Assembly (NCBI GenBank): GCA_934615645.1
Contig: CAKTTR010000008.1
Location: 1 to 39,413, forward strand
Direction of reading: 5' to 3'
Length of the DNA: 39,413 bases
Source: an uncultured Oscillospiraceae bacterium
Lineage (GTDB): Bacteria; Bacillota; Clostridia; Oscillospirales; Oscillospiraceae
The notes under the pieces were generated by a model that saw nothing but the letters and a program-made list of their open reading frames with translations, did no database searches and was not told where the DNA came from. This document shows, piece after piece, positions 1 through 7,626 of the stretch. How positions within the stretch are numbered: the first letter of the stretch is position 1; the number at the start of each line of letters is the position of its first letter. Both the position numbers and the translations under genes were made by a program.

Positions 1-1
1 C

Positions 2-814
2 TCCAACAGCTATACCAGCATTTACGCCTGGCTGCTGACGGCACTGGCGATTTTTGCTGTCTCCATCACGCAAAAGGGAGCAGGGACAACGGTGCCGACC
101 CGGCAGAAGGGCAAGCTTTCAAAACGGACGATCGCCGCAGCGGTGATGATCGTCTTGCTGATCCCGCTGACGTTTATTCTGGGCTATCACTTCTTTGGAG
201 ACCGGAAGTATCTGCTGATGTCCCTTCTGATCATTCTGGAGACGATGGTGCCCTTTGTGCTGGTCTTTGAGAGCCGCAAGCCCCAGGCCAGAGAGCTGGT
301 CGTCATCGCGGTCCTGTGCGCCATCGGCATTGTCGGCCGGGCGGCGTTTATTGCCGTGCCTAGCTTTAAGCCGGTGGCAGCGATTGTGATTGTTGCTGGT
401 GTCGCCTTTGGTGGCGAGACGGGCTTTTTGGTGGGGGCGATGACGATGTTTGGCTCCAATATGCTCTTTGGCCAGGGGCCGTGGACGCCGTGGCAGATGT
501 TTGCCATGGGACTGATCGGCTTTTTGGCTGGCGTTTTGTTCCGCAAGGGGGTGCTGCGGCGCAGCCGCTTTGCCCTGTGCGTCTATGCGGCGCTGACGAT
601 TATTATCATCTACGGCGGCTTGATGAACCCGGCGTCTGTTTTGATGAGCCAGAACGATCCGACGCTGCCGATGTTCTTCACCGCGTATCTGACGGGCTTC
701 CCGGTGGATATGATGCACGCGGCGGCGACGGTCTTTTTCCTCTGGGTGCTCTCCCAGCCGCTGCTGGAGAAGCTGGATCGCATTAAAGTCAAATACGGCC
801 TGATTGAAGCCTGA
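2..814 (+). CDS. ECF transporter S component (membrane substrate-binding subunit), 5' end outside window
   Basis: Integral membrane protein resembling substrate-specific (S) components of energy-coupling factor transporters, which bind a vitamin or cofactor and dock onto EcfT/EcfA. From the GTG at 92 it has about seven hydrophobic segments and ends at a TGA; the stretch around GRAAFIAVPSFKP and FGQGPWTPWQMFA is the kind seen in Clostridial S components linked to corrinoid uptake. The same frame is open back to base 2, has coding-like GC-rich third positions and encodes one more membrane segment (AWLLTALAIFAVSI), so I report it as 5' partial. GTG 92, with AGGGAG 11 bases upstream, is an alternative start. 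The downstream cobU-like gene makes a corrinoid substrate likely, but this is inference from context. Confidence 0.7.
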   Translation, partial: SNSYTSIYAWLLTALAIFAVSITQKGAGTTVPTRQKGKLSKRTIAAAVMIVLLIPLTFILGYHFFGDRKYLLMSLLIILETMVPFVLVFESRKPQARELVVIAVLCAIGIVGRAAFIAVPSFKPVAAIVIVAGVAFGGETGFLVGAMTMFGSNMLFGQGPWTPWQMFAMGLIGFLAGVLFRKGVLRRSRFALCVYAALTIIIIYGGLMNPASVLMSQNDPTLPMFFTAYLTGFPVDMMHAAATVFFLWVLSQPLLEKLDRIKVKYGLIEA

Positions 815-839
815 TCGGGCCCGCAGAAGAGGGCGCGCG

Positions 840-1760
840 ATGAAACTATTGATCTCTGGCGGCTGCAAAAACGGGAAATCCTCCACGGCGCTGCGTCTGG
901 CGGCGCAGCTGGCCCGCGGGGGCCCTGCCTACTATGTCGCGACGATGCTGCCGCGGGATGCGGAGGATGAGGCGCGTATTGCATACCATGTCCGCCGCCG
1001 CCAGGGGCTGGGTCTGCAGACCATTGAGTGGGGGCGGCGGATCGACCGTTGCCAGTTGCCCCGGGCTGGAGCGACAGTCCTAGTTGACAGTGTCACGGCA
1101 TTGGTGCAAAATGAGCTGCTCTGGGCGAACGGGTCATTTCCCGCCGGGCCGACGCAGGTTGCCCAGCAGCTGCTGGTGTTTTCCCGCCAGGCGGCCCATG
1201 TGATTTTTATAACAGATTATATTTACAGCGACGCTGGCCACTATAACACGCTGACGCAGCATTATTGCAAATGCCTTGCCCAGACAGACCGGGCCCTAGC
1301 CGCCGCCTGCGATACCGTGGCAGAGATCTGCGGTGCGACAGTGACCCTGCACAAGGGAACGCTGCCGCTGCTGCTGGAGCAGCCGGTGGGGGCTGCGGTG
1401 GGGGAGCTTGTCATTGCCGGCACCGGACAGGGCGCGCTGGACTATGTGCAGCGGACCTACGGCGTTGGGCCAGAGGTGCTGCATCACTGCCGGGACGATG
1501 CGCCGCCGGATTTTTCCGCACGCTATGTCTGCGGCTTGGAGCATTACGTCCGCTATTGCCTGAAGACGGGGCAAACACCCCGGCTCGGCTTTGATCCGGC
1601 GGCGGTGCTGGTGTGCGGCGATCTGTTTTGCGGCGTGGTGCCGACAGATCCGGCGCTGCGGGCCTGGCGCGAGGCGACGGGGCATTATCTGGCGCGGCTA
1701 TCCGGTCAGGCGGCGCGGGTGACGCGCGTCTTTGCCGGGCTGCCCCAGAGACTAAAATAA
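840..1760 (+). CDS. cobU: CobU-like adenosylcobinamide kinase/guanylyltransferase, tandem (double-length) form
   Basis: 306 residues, nearly twice the usual 170-190 of CobU, which phosphorylates adenosylcobinamide and then transfers GMP to it in cobalamin nucleotide-loop assembly. The N-terminal half has a P-loop (GGCKNGKSS, residues 7-15), the RIAYHVRRR motif whose His50 fits the guanylylated histidine, and the TDYIYSDA block near 125-132. The second half starts near 190 with a P-loop-like GTGQGALD (194-201) in which the P-loop Lys is Ala, and ends with CGVVPTDPALRAW and AGLPQRLK, which match the extreme C-terminus of ordinary CobU. ATG 840 is preferred over an earlier GTG at 804 that overlaps the S-component gene, because the protein proper begins MKLLISGG. 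It lies 25 bases after the S-component gene. Confidence 0.75.
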   Translation: MKLLISGGCKNGKSSTALRLAAQLARGGPAYYVATMLPRDAEDEARIAYHVRRRQGLGLQTIEWGRRIDRCQLPRAGATVLVDSVTALVQNELLWANGSFPAGPTQVAQQLLVFSRQAAHVIFITDYIYSDAGHYNTLTQHYCKCLAQTDRALAAACDTVAEICGATVTLHKGTLPLLLEQPVGAAVGELVIAGTGQGALDYVQRTYGVGPEVLHHCRDDAPPDFSARYVCGLEHYVRYCLKTGQTPRLGFDPAAVLVCGDLFCGVVPTDPALRAWREATGHYLARLSGQAARVTRVFAGLPQRLK

Positions 1761-1790
1761 CACGTTACGAAAACAGCAGGAGGGCAGCCG

Positions 1791-2753
1791 ATGAAAAAGA
1801 TCATGAATATCACGACCTGTGCGGAGGATACCGACCGCTATACGGACCGGGCGGATATCCAAGCATTTTTCCGTGACTACGGCCTGGACGGGCTCGAGGT
1901 CATGCAGGCGGGTGCCTTTGCTCCGCCGGTGATCGACCCGGCGGATGTCATCGGCGTGCATCTGCGCTACTGGCCGGGGTGGATGGATTTCTGGCGGCAG
2001 GATGTGCCGCGCCTGGAGCTGGAATATGGCGATCTGGAGACCTGCTGGCGGTATTACGGCGGCAAGACACCGTCCGTCCTGGAGGACGCCTGCCGGCAGG
2101 ATATTGCGTTTGCCAATACGATGGCGCCGGAGTACCTGGTCTACCATGTCTCCGACTGCTCGATGATCGAATCCATGCGGCGGAATTATCATTACCGCGA
2201 CGACGAAGTGATCGACGCAACGGCGGCGCTTTGCAATGCCGTGACCGGCGAGATCGAAGGGGTGCCCTGGCTGCTCTTTGAAAATCTCTGGTACCCGGGC
2301 CTGACGATGCTGGACCCGGAGATGACGTCCCGCCTTCTGGCGCAGGTGCGCTACCCCAAATGCGGCGTCATGCTCGATACCGGCCACCTGATGCACACGA
2401 ATCCCGCGCTGCGCACGCCGGATGAGGCAGTGGATTACATCCACAAGATCCTGGACCGGTATGGGGACCTCTCCTTTATTAAGGGCATCCATTTGCACCA
2501 ATCCCTGACCGGTGCGGTGGCGATGGATCTGATGCAGCATTGGCAGCCAATCCCGGGCGATTATCAGACCAGGATTTGGGAGGTCATCGGCCATATTTTC
2601 CAGGTGGATCGGCATCAGCCGTTTGCAACGCCTCGCGTCCAAGAGCTGATCGACAGGATTCAGCCGGCGTACCTGGTGCTGGAGCTGATCAGCAGCGATC
2701 GTCCGATGCACGCAGAGCTGCTGCGGCAGCAGGTGAAATTTTTGGAAAAATAA
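1791..2753 (+). CDS. TIM-barrel protein of the sugar phosphate isomerase/epimerase (AP endonuclease 2-like) family
   Basis: 320 residues, soluble, no signal peptide. The layout fits the xylose-isomerase-like TIM barrel: MNITTCAEDTDRY start, GLDGLEVM (strand 2), VIGVHLRYW, PWLLFENLW (metal-ligand Glu position), GVMLDTGHL (Asp/His ligand position) and IKGIHLHQS (His ligand position), then AYLVLELIS near the end. These acidic and His residues suggest a divalent-metal site. AGGAGGG lies 6 bases before ATG 1791. It is 30 bases downstream of the cobU-like gene, so it is probably co-transcribed with the corrinoid cassette; the substrate cannot be told from sequence. A terminator follows directly. 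Confidence 0.7.
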   Translation: MKKIMNITTCAEDTDRYTDRADIQAFFRDYGLDGLEVMQAGAFAPPVIDPADVIGVHLRYWPGWMDFWRQDVPRLELEYGDLETCWRYYGGKTPSVLEDACRQDIAFANTMAPEYLVYHVSDCSMIESMRRNYHYRDDEVIDATAALCNAVTGEIEGVPWLLFENLWYPGLTMLDPEMTSRLLAQVRYPKCGVMLDTGHLMHTNPALRTPDEAVDYIHKILDRYGDLSFIKGIHLHQSLTGAVAMDLMQHWQPIPGDYQTRIWEVIGHIFQVDRHQPFATPRVQELIDRIQPAYLVLELISSDRPMHAELLRQQVKFLEK

Positions 2754-2767
2754 AATAGGATACATCA

Positions 2768-2804
2768 AAAACGGACCCGGCGCTTTTTGCGCCGGGTCCG
2801 TTTT
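2768..2804. terminator. Bidirectional intrinsic terminator between convergent operons
   Basis: Perfect 16-bp inverted repeat (AAAACGGACCCGGCGC at 2768-2783, complement at 2789-2804) around a TTTTT loop. A-tract and T-tract flank the GC core, so it can end transcription on both strands: the plus-strand TIM-barrel gene and the minus-strand moaB. Confidence 0.9.
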
Positions 2805-2816
2805 GGGCGTGAAGGC

Positions 2817-3311
2817 TCAGTCCAGCTTTGCGCAGTCGGCCTGGCCGCCCCGGAGCATTTCTAAGCCGTGGGCCAGACTGGGTAAGACGGCCCCCAGGTT
2901 TTCCCGGGCGGCCTTGGGGCTGCCCGGCAGGTTGACGATCAGGCTGCGGTCCAGAAGCCCGGCAGTGGCCCGGGAGAGCATCCCCCGGGGCGTGATGCGC
3001 AGAGAGGCGGCCCGCATCGCCTCGCCGATGCCAGGGGCCATGCGCTGGCACACTGCCGCCGTGGCCTCTGGGGTGATATCCCGGGGAGAAAAGCCGGTGC
3101 CGCCGGTGGTGAGGATCAGCGCCGTGTCCGCCTGGGCGGCTTGGCGCAGGGCGTGGCAGATGGCGTCATATTCATCCGGGACGATCGCAGTACCGGTGAC
3201 GGTATACCCGGCGTCCTGCAGCAGCTGCACGAGCAGCGGGCCGCTGACGTCCTCCCGCTGGCCTTGGGCGCAGCGGTCGCTGACGGTGATGACCATGGCG
3301 GTGAAGCTCAT
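2817..3311 (-). CDS. moaB: MoaB/MogA-type molybdopterin adenylyltransferase
   Basis: 164 residues. Proteins of this family activate molybdopterin by adenylylation (MogA type) in the last steps of cofactor synthesis. Seen: ITVSDRCAQG at the start, then TTGGTGFSPRDITPEA (the family signature GGTG-x4-D-x-TPEA), SRATAGLLDRSLIVNLPGSP and a C-terminal LPSLAHGLEM helix. The chosen ATG at 3311 overlaps the stop of the upstream molybdopterin-binding gene in an ATGA junction, implying translational coupling; a longer frame adds 21 residues without family similarity. Last gene of the mod/moa operon, followed by the bidirectional terminator. Whether it is active or structural like E. coli MoaB cannot be decided from the sequence. 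Confidence 0.9.
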   Translation of the reverse strand: MSFTAMVITVSDRCAQGQREDVSGPLLVQLLQDAGYTVTGTAIVPDEYDAICHALRQAAQADTALILTTGGTGFSPRDITPEATAAVCQRMAPGIGEAMRAASLRITPRGMLSRATAGLLDRSLIVNLPGSPKAARENLGAVLPSLAHGLEMLRGGQADCAKLD

Positions 3312-4342
3312 ACGCGGCCACCTGCCTTTCCAAAGGGGCAGGCCGGGTAATGGCAGGGCTTGCAGCCCAGGCACAGGCCGCCCTCGCCGAGTACGGTGAA
3401 ATCCTGCTTTTCCAGCCGGACTCCAGCGGCGATGCGGGGCAGGACCAGGTCGAAGATCGTTGCCGCGGCATACATCACGCAGCCGGGCAGGCCGATCACG
3501 GGCATCCCGCCGGGGTAATAGCCCAGCAGGAACATCGCGCCCGGCAGCACCGGCGCACCATAGGTGACGATCTGCGCGCCACTGGCGCGAATTGCGCCGG
3601 GGGTGTTGTCATCCGGGTCGACGCTCATGCCGCCGGTGCAGAGGATCAGATCGACGTCTGTCTGCCGCATCGCAGCCAGGGCATCCAGCAGGTGCGTCAT
3701 CCCGTCGTCGACGGTGACATGCTCCGTCATTGTGATGCCGAAGGCCGCCAGCTTTTGCGCGACGACGGGGGTGAATCGATCCTGGATGCGGCCGTGGAAG
3801 ACCTCACTGCCGGTGGTGATGACGGCGGCTTTTTTCAGCCGGTAGGGCAGCAGCTCCAGAATGGGGCGGCCTCCGGTGGCTGCCTCCGCCGCCTCCAGCT
3901 TTTTTTCGTCAATGACCAGGGGGATGACCCGGGTGCCGCAGAGCTTATCGCCGGTGTGCACGGCCGTGTCGCCGTGGCGGGTGGCGATCATGATCTCGTC
4001 GATGCTGTTGATCGCCAGCAGCGCGGCGCGGTTAACGCGAAACAGCCCGTCATGGGCGGCGGTCAGCTCGATCTTGCCTTCTTTGACGGCGGAGCGGGTC
4101 ATGCCGTCGTTTTCGCACAGGCGGCACAGCCGCGCAGCGGCGTCGTTTTCATGCAGCATACCCGGCTTGCACTCCCAGACATAGAGATTCTCCTTGCCCA
4201 TGGAGAGCAGCACGGGGATATCCTCCGGCGTGACGACGTGGCCCTTGCGGAAGCGGGCGTCCTTATATTCGCCGGGGAGGATCTGTGTCATATCATGACA
4301 GAGCACATGCCCGACGGCGTCAACGGTTTTCATCAGCTTCAT
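3308..4342 (-). CDS. MoeA-like molybdopterin-binding protein with C-terminal four-Cys motif
   Basis: 344 residues, shorter than MoeA (about 400). The central part is a MoaB/MoeA-type molybdopterin-binding fold: AAVITTGSEVFHGRIQDRF, LILCTGGMSVDPDDNTPGA (the GGxS/T-x-D motif) and IGLPGCVMYAAATIFD. The N-terminal part (TVDAVGHVLCHDMTQI) is the start typical of Clostridial molybdopterin-binding proteins rather than canonical MoeA. The tail ends C324-x2-C327-x2-C330-x4-C335, which could bind a metal or Fe-S cluster. AAAGGAG sits well before ATG 4342; the start overlaps moaC by 23 bases and the stop overlaps moaB (ATGA). It probably does the MoeA-like Mo insertion or carries the cofactor; this is inference. 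Confidence 0.85.
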   Translation of the reverse strand: MKLMKTVDAVGHVLCHDMTQILPGEYKDARFRKGHVVTPEDIPVLLSMGKENLYVWECKPGMLHENDAAARLCRLCENDGMTRSAVKEGKIELTAAHDGLFRVNRAALLAINSIDEIMIATRHGDTAVHTGDKLCGTRVIPLVIDEKKLEAAEAATGGRPILELLPYRLKKAAVITTGSEVFHGRIQDRFTPVVAQKLAAFGITMTEHVTVDDGMTHLLDALAAMRQTDVDLILCTGGMSVDPDDNTPGAIRASGAQIVTYGAPVLPGAMFLLGYYPGGMPVIGLPGCVMYAAATIFDLVLPRIAAGVRLEKQDFTVLGEGGLCLGCKPCHYPACPFGKAGGRV

Positions 4343-4826
4343 ACGTGGCTCCTTTCGCGGTCTGGCGGGAAAAGACGCCGCTTTTTCCGCCGCTTTTTTC
4401 CAAAAGACAGATATTTTTGATCTCCATATCCCGCTGCACGGCCTTGCACATATCGTAGATCGTCAAAGCCGCCGCACTGACGGCAGTCAGCGCCTCCATT
4501 TCGACTCCTGTCTCGCCGTGGCAGCGGACGCGGGCTTCAATGGCGATGCCGTCCGGCGCATAGGAAAAGGCGAGATCGATGCCTGTCAGCAAGAGCGGGT
4601 GGCACATGGGGATGATGCTGGCAGTGTGCTTCGCGGCCTGGATCCCGGCGACCTGGGCGACGGCCAGCACATCGCCCTTTTTCATGCCGCCGCGCTGAAC
4701 GAGGGCCAGCGTCTCTGGCCGCATGGCGATAAAGCCTGTAGCGGTGGCCGCCCGATCCGTCGCCGCTTTTTCAGAGACGTCGACCATCCGGGCGCGGCCT
4801 GCTTCGTTAAAATGGGTCAGTTCCAT
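4320..4826 (-). CDS. moaC: Cyclic pyranopterin monophosphate synthase MoaC
   Basis: 168 residues, full length for MoaC, which with MoaA converts GTP to cyclic pyranopterin monophosphate. Family marks: MVDVSEKAATDRAATA near the start, KKGDVLAVAQVAGIQAAKHT, the active-site MCHPLLLTG, GVEMEALTAVSAAALTIYD and DMCKAVQRDM, and a late Lys/Gly-rich LLEKSGGKSG. The start ATG lies 3 bases after the moaA stop. Tight spacing puts it in the same transcript as moaA and modABC. Confidence 0.95.
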   Translation of the reverse strand: MELTHFNEAGRARMVDVSEKAATDRAATATGFIAMRPETLALVQRGGMKKGDVLAVAQVAGIQAAKHTASIIPMCHPLLLTGIDLAFSYAPDGIAIEARVRCHGETGVEMEALTAVSAAALTIYDMCKAVQRDMEIKNICLLEKSGGKSGVFSRQTAKGATYEADENR

Positions 4827-4829
4827 TTG

Positions 4830-5777
4830 TCATCCTCCGATCTCGTGCATATTGCGGCAGCTGCGGCTTGCGTGGTGGGCGTCCATCGTGTGCTGCTGCG
4901 GTTTTTGCAAAATGGCTTGGGCGATGGCCGCGCGCAGTGCTTCCGGCGGCAGACCCCGCAGGGGGTATTCCGCCGCCGCGTGCAGGCAGGGCTTGAGATT
5001 GCCGTTGGCCAGGACGCGGATGCGGTTGCACTGGCCGCAGAAACGGTGGTGCATGGGAGAGATCAGCCCAACGCTGCCCCGCCACCCGGGGACCTGGTAC
5101 TGCTGGGCGACGCCGTTCTGACCTGCCGGGACCAACTGCGGCGCAGCCTGCAGGACGGTACTGGCGGGCACAAAGCAACGTTCCGGCCAGGCGGCGCACG
5201 GGCCCATGGGCATCAGCTCAATAAACCGGATGCACAGATCATTCTCCCGGGTCAGGGCGACAAAATCGCCGATCTCATCGGTATTAAAGCCGCCGATGAG
5301 GACGACGTTTAGTTTGGTCCCGGTGAAGCCCGCCGCCTGGGCTGCCTGCAGCCCGCGGTGAAAATCCCGCAGCGTTCCCAGCCGGGTGATCTGGGCAAAT
5401 TTTTCTGGCTGCAGGGTGTCGAGGCTGAGGTTCAGCCGGTCCAGACCGGCGTCTCGCAGTGGCTGGGCCAGGGCGGGCAGCAGCGCGCCGTTTGTCGTCA
5501 TCGCCAGCGTTTCCAGCCCGGGCAGAGCCCGCAGCTGGCGGCAGAGATCGACGATCCCCTGCCGCACCAGCGGTTCGCCGCCGGTTAGGCGAATTTTTCG
5601 GATGCCGCAGTCGATGGCAGCCCGGCTGATCTCCACCAGCTCCTCCAGGGAGCAGATATCCCGGTGGTTCTTTTTGCAGATGCCCTCTGGTGGCATACAG
5701 TAGCGGCAGCGATAGTTGCACAGGTCCGTGACGGATAGCCGCAGGTAGTCGATTACGCGGCCACAAGTGTCATTCAT
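4830..5777 (-). CDS. moaA: GTP 3',8-cyclase MoaA (radical SAM)
   Basis: 315 residues. MoaA uses two 4Fe-4S clusters and SAM to rearrange GTP in the first step of molybdenum cofactor synthesis. The N-terminal cluster motif is CNYRCRYC (CxxxCxxC), followed by MPPEGI and RLTGGEPLVRQG; the C-terminal cluster motif is FCGQCNRIRV with a third Cys in LKPCLH. The protein ends EIGG, the conserved GG terminus. The start at 5777 overlaps the modC stop (ATGA). A much longer frame runs upstream inside modC but lacks family similarity and was not used. Confidence 0.97.
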   Translation of the reverse strand: MNDTCGRVIDYLRLSVTDLCNYRCRYCMPPEGICKKNHRDICSLEELVEISRAAIDCGIRKIRLTGGEPLVRQGIVDLCRQLRALPGLETLAMTTNGALLPALAQPLRDAGLDRLNLSLDTLQPEKFAQITRLGTLRDFHRGLQAAQAAGFTGTKLNVVLIGGFNTDEIGDFVALTRENDLCIRFIELMPMGPCAAWPERCFVPASTVLQAAPQLVPAGQNGVAQQYQVPGWRGSVGLISPMHHRFCGQCNRIRVLANGNLKPCLHAAAEYPLRGLPPEALRAAIAQAILQKPQQHTMDAHHASRSCRNMHEIGG

Positions 5778-6832
5778 ACGGTCTCCTTTCCTGTCAGCAG
5801 CATTACATGGGTGGGGGTGATTGCGATCTGGAGCGACTCCGGTGCCTGGCCATTTGGCCAGGTCTGCTTGGGTAGTTCCATGCGCAGCAGACTGCGGCCG
5901 GTTTTGCCGCCGGGGGTCTCCAGCATCAGGATCGTGGAAAACAGATTGTCGATCACCCGGGCGACCCGGCAGGAGAAGGTGTTTTCTCCCGTGCCCGGCT
6001 GGATGAAATGCGCCCGGACGCCGACGGCGGTCAGGCCCTGCGGGACGGCAAACTCCGTGCGCAGCGTGACGCCCCAGTCCAGGCACCGCACGGTGTGCAG
6101 ATCGAGGGCTTCGGCAGCGGAGATGTTTTTGCAGCCGGAGAGCAGCGCGGCGCTGATTGTCCCCGGTGCGGAGAAGAGCGACTCTACCGGCAGCTTCGGC
6201 TCACTGCTGCCATTGGCCAGGACGCAGACACTGTCGCAGAGCCGATAGACCTCGTCGCGGCTGTGGGAGACATAGAGCACATCGCCGTCATACCCGCGCA
6301 GAAGATCGGCAAGCTCCATCTCCAGCTGCCATTTGAGATAGCTGTCCAGGGCAGAGAACGGTTCATCCAGCAGCAGCGCCGCGGGATGATTGGCGAAGAT
6401 CCGCGCCAGTGCGACCCGCTGCTGCTGCCCGCCGGAGAGGGTGGCGGGCTTTTTGCCCTCCAGTCCCGTCAGGTGGAAGCGGGCAATCTGCGCATCGGCT
6501 TCAGCCAGTCGCGCTGCGCGGTCTTTTTGGCGGCACCCGGCGAGGATATTCTGCAGGACTGTCATATTGGGAAACAGCGCGTATTGCTGGAAAAGATAGC
6601 CAACCTGTCGCTTTTGGGGTGGGAGGTTGATCCGCCGCCGGCTGTCAAAAAGGACATGGCCGTCTAATGCAATATGCCCCCAGTCCGGCGTTTCAATCCC
6701 GGCGATGCACTTGAGGGTCATGCTCTTGCCGCAGCCGGAGGCGCCAAGCAGGGCGAGGATATCGCCGTCTGTTTCAAAGGCGACGTCCAGCTGGAAGGCG
6801 CCCAACTGTTTGTGAAGTTCAACGTGCAGCAT
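5774..6832 (-). CDS. modC: Molybdate ABC transporter ATP-binding protein ModC
   Basis: 352 residues. ATPase of a molybdate/tungstate importer. Walker A GASGCGKS near residue 31, Q-loop YLFQQYALFPNMTV, ABC signature LSGGQQQR, Walker B ALLLDEPFSALDS and the H-loop YVSHSRDE are all present. The C-terminal third (about 230-352) is a regulatory TOBE/MOP-like domain, as in ModC. The start overlaps modB by 14 bases; the stop overlaps the moaA start. Confidence 0.95.
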   Translation of the reverse strand: MLHVELHKQLGAFQLDVAFETDGDILALLGASGCGKSMTLKCIAGIETPDWGHIALDGHVLFDSRRRINLPPQKRQVGYLFQQYALFPNMTVLQNILAGCRQKDRAARLAEADAQIARFHLTGLEGKKPATLSGGQQQRVALARIFANHPAALLLDEPFSALDSYLKWQLEMELADLLRGYDGDVLYVSHSRDEVYRLCDSVCVLANGSSEPKLPVESLFSAPGTISAALLSGCKNISAAEALDLHTVRCLDWGVTLRTEFAVPQGLTAVGVRAHFIQPGTGENTFSCRVARVIDNLFSTILMLETPGGKTGRSLLRMELPKQTWPNGQAPESLQIAITPTHVMLLTGKETV

Positions 6833-7505
6833 GACGCACCCCCTGCAGTTGCTTCTGGCGGGTCTCGAGCAGGTTGACCGCGAGTAGGACGACGGCGGAA
6901 ATGGCCATGTTCAGCATGACCCAGCGGAAGGCGAGGCCGTCGTTGTTGGTACGCCAGAGCTGGTAGACCGTCGTGGAGATCGTGGCAGTCCTACCCGGTG
7001 TGTAGCCTGCGACCATGCTTGTCGCGCCATATTCGCCCAGGGCCCGGGCAAAAGCCAGGACTGTCCCGGCCAGGATACCCTGCTTGCAGTAGGGCAGGCG
7101 GATGCGCCAAAAAATTTTTGTGTTTGAGAGGCCCAGTGTCTTGCCTGCTTGGGCCAACGTTTCATCGAAGGATTCAAATGCGCCGCGGGCGGTGCGGTAC
7201 ATGAGTGGGAAGATCACGACAATGGTGGCCAGGATCGCAGACCACCAGGTCATGGCGAGCTTTACACCGAAGTGCGACAGCAGCCACGCACCAACGACAC
7301 GCCTTGGCCCGATGACCCGCAGGATCAAATAGCCAACGACGGTTGGCGGCAGGACCAGGGGCATCGTCAGGATGACGTCCAGAATACCCTTGCACAGGCG
7401 GGGGATCTTGGCGATGTAATAGGCGGCGAAGAGCCCGGCGAAGAAAATAAAAACGGTCGAGATGGCTGCGATACGCAGAGAATTATAAAGGGGGAACCAA
7501 TCCAT
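6819..7505 (-). CDS. modB: Molybdate ABC transporter permease ModB
   Basis: 228 residues with about five to six membrane segments and the ABC permease EAA-like loop (LAQAGKTLGLSNTKIFWRIRLP) that docks to ModC. MPLVLPPTVVGYLIL and ALGEYGATSMVAGYTPG are typical ModB blocks. The chosen ATG at 7505 has GAAGGAGA upstream; a longer frame adds 34 residues that read through the hairpin region and are unlikely to be translated. Separated from modA by 121 bases holding two hairpins. Confidence 0.95.
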   Translation of the reverse strand: MDWFPLYNSLRIAAISTVFIFFAGLFAAYYIAKIPRLCKGILDVILTMPLVLPPTVVGYLILRVIGPRRVVGAWLLSHFGVKLAMTWWSAILATIVVIFPLMYRTARGAFESFDETLAQAGKTLGLSNTKIFWRIRLPYCKQGILAGTVLAFARALGEYGATSMVAGYTPGRTATISTTVYQLWRTNNDGLAFRWVMLNMAISAVVLLAVNLLETRQKQLQGVRHAAR

Positions 7506-7547
7506 AGCAGTCTCCTTCTGTGCCGGGAAAGCGGGAAAATGCGCACA

Positions 7548-7577
7548 CAAAGTCTGCCGCAGGTGCGGCAGACTTTG
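7548..7577. other. 14-bp hairpin in the modA-modB intergenic region
   Basis: Perfect inverted repeat CAAAGTCTGCCGCA / TGCGGCAGACTTTG with a two-base spacer. In the modA-to-modB direction it is followed only by ATTTTCCC, so it is at best a partial terminator. It may protect the modA 3' end and make binding protein more abundant than permease; this is inference. Confidence 0.6.
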
Positions 7578-7580
7578 CAG

Positions 7581-7598
7581 CGCGCCGGGACCGGCGCG
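7581..7598. other. Second GC-rich hairpin after modA
   Basis: Perfect 8-bp inverted repeat CGCGCCGG / CCGGCGCG around GA. It lies between the modA stop and the 14-bp hairpin, giving two consecutive stems in the 121-base gap. Confidence 0.5.
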
Positions 7599-7626
7599 GA
7601 ATGTCAAGGTGTTGTGCGGCGCGGCA

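Noticed and set aside
804..839. Earlier start for the cobU-like gene
   Set aside because: Adds 12 Arg-rich residues overlapping the S-component gene; the family begins at MKLLISGG.
5778..6086. N-terminal extension of moaA inside modC
   Set aside because: Arg/Pro-rich, unlike MoaA; ATG 5777 overlaps the modC stop in the common ATGA form and gives the right length.
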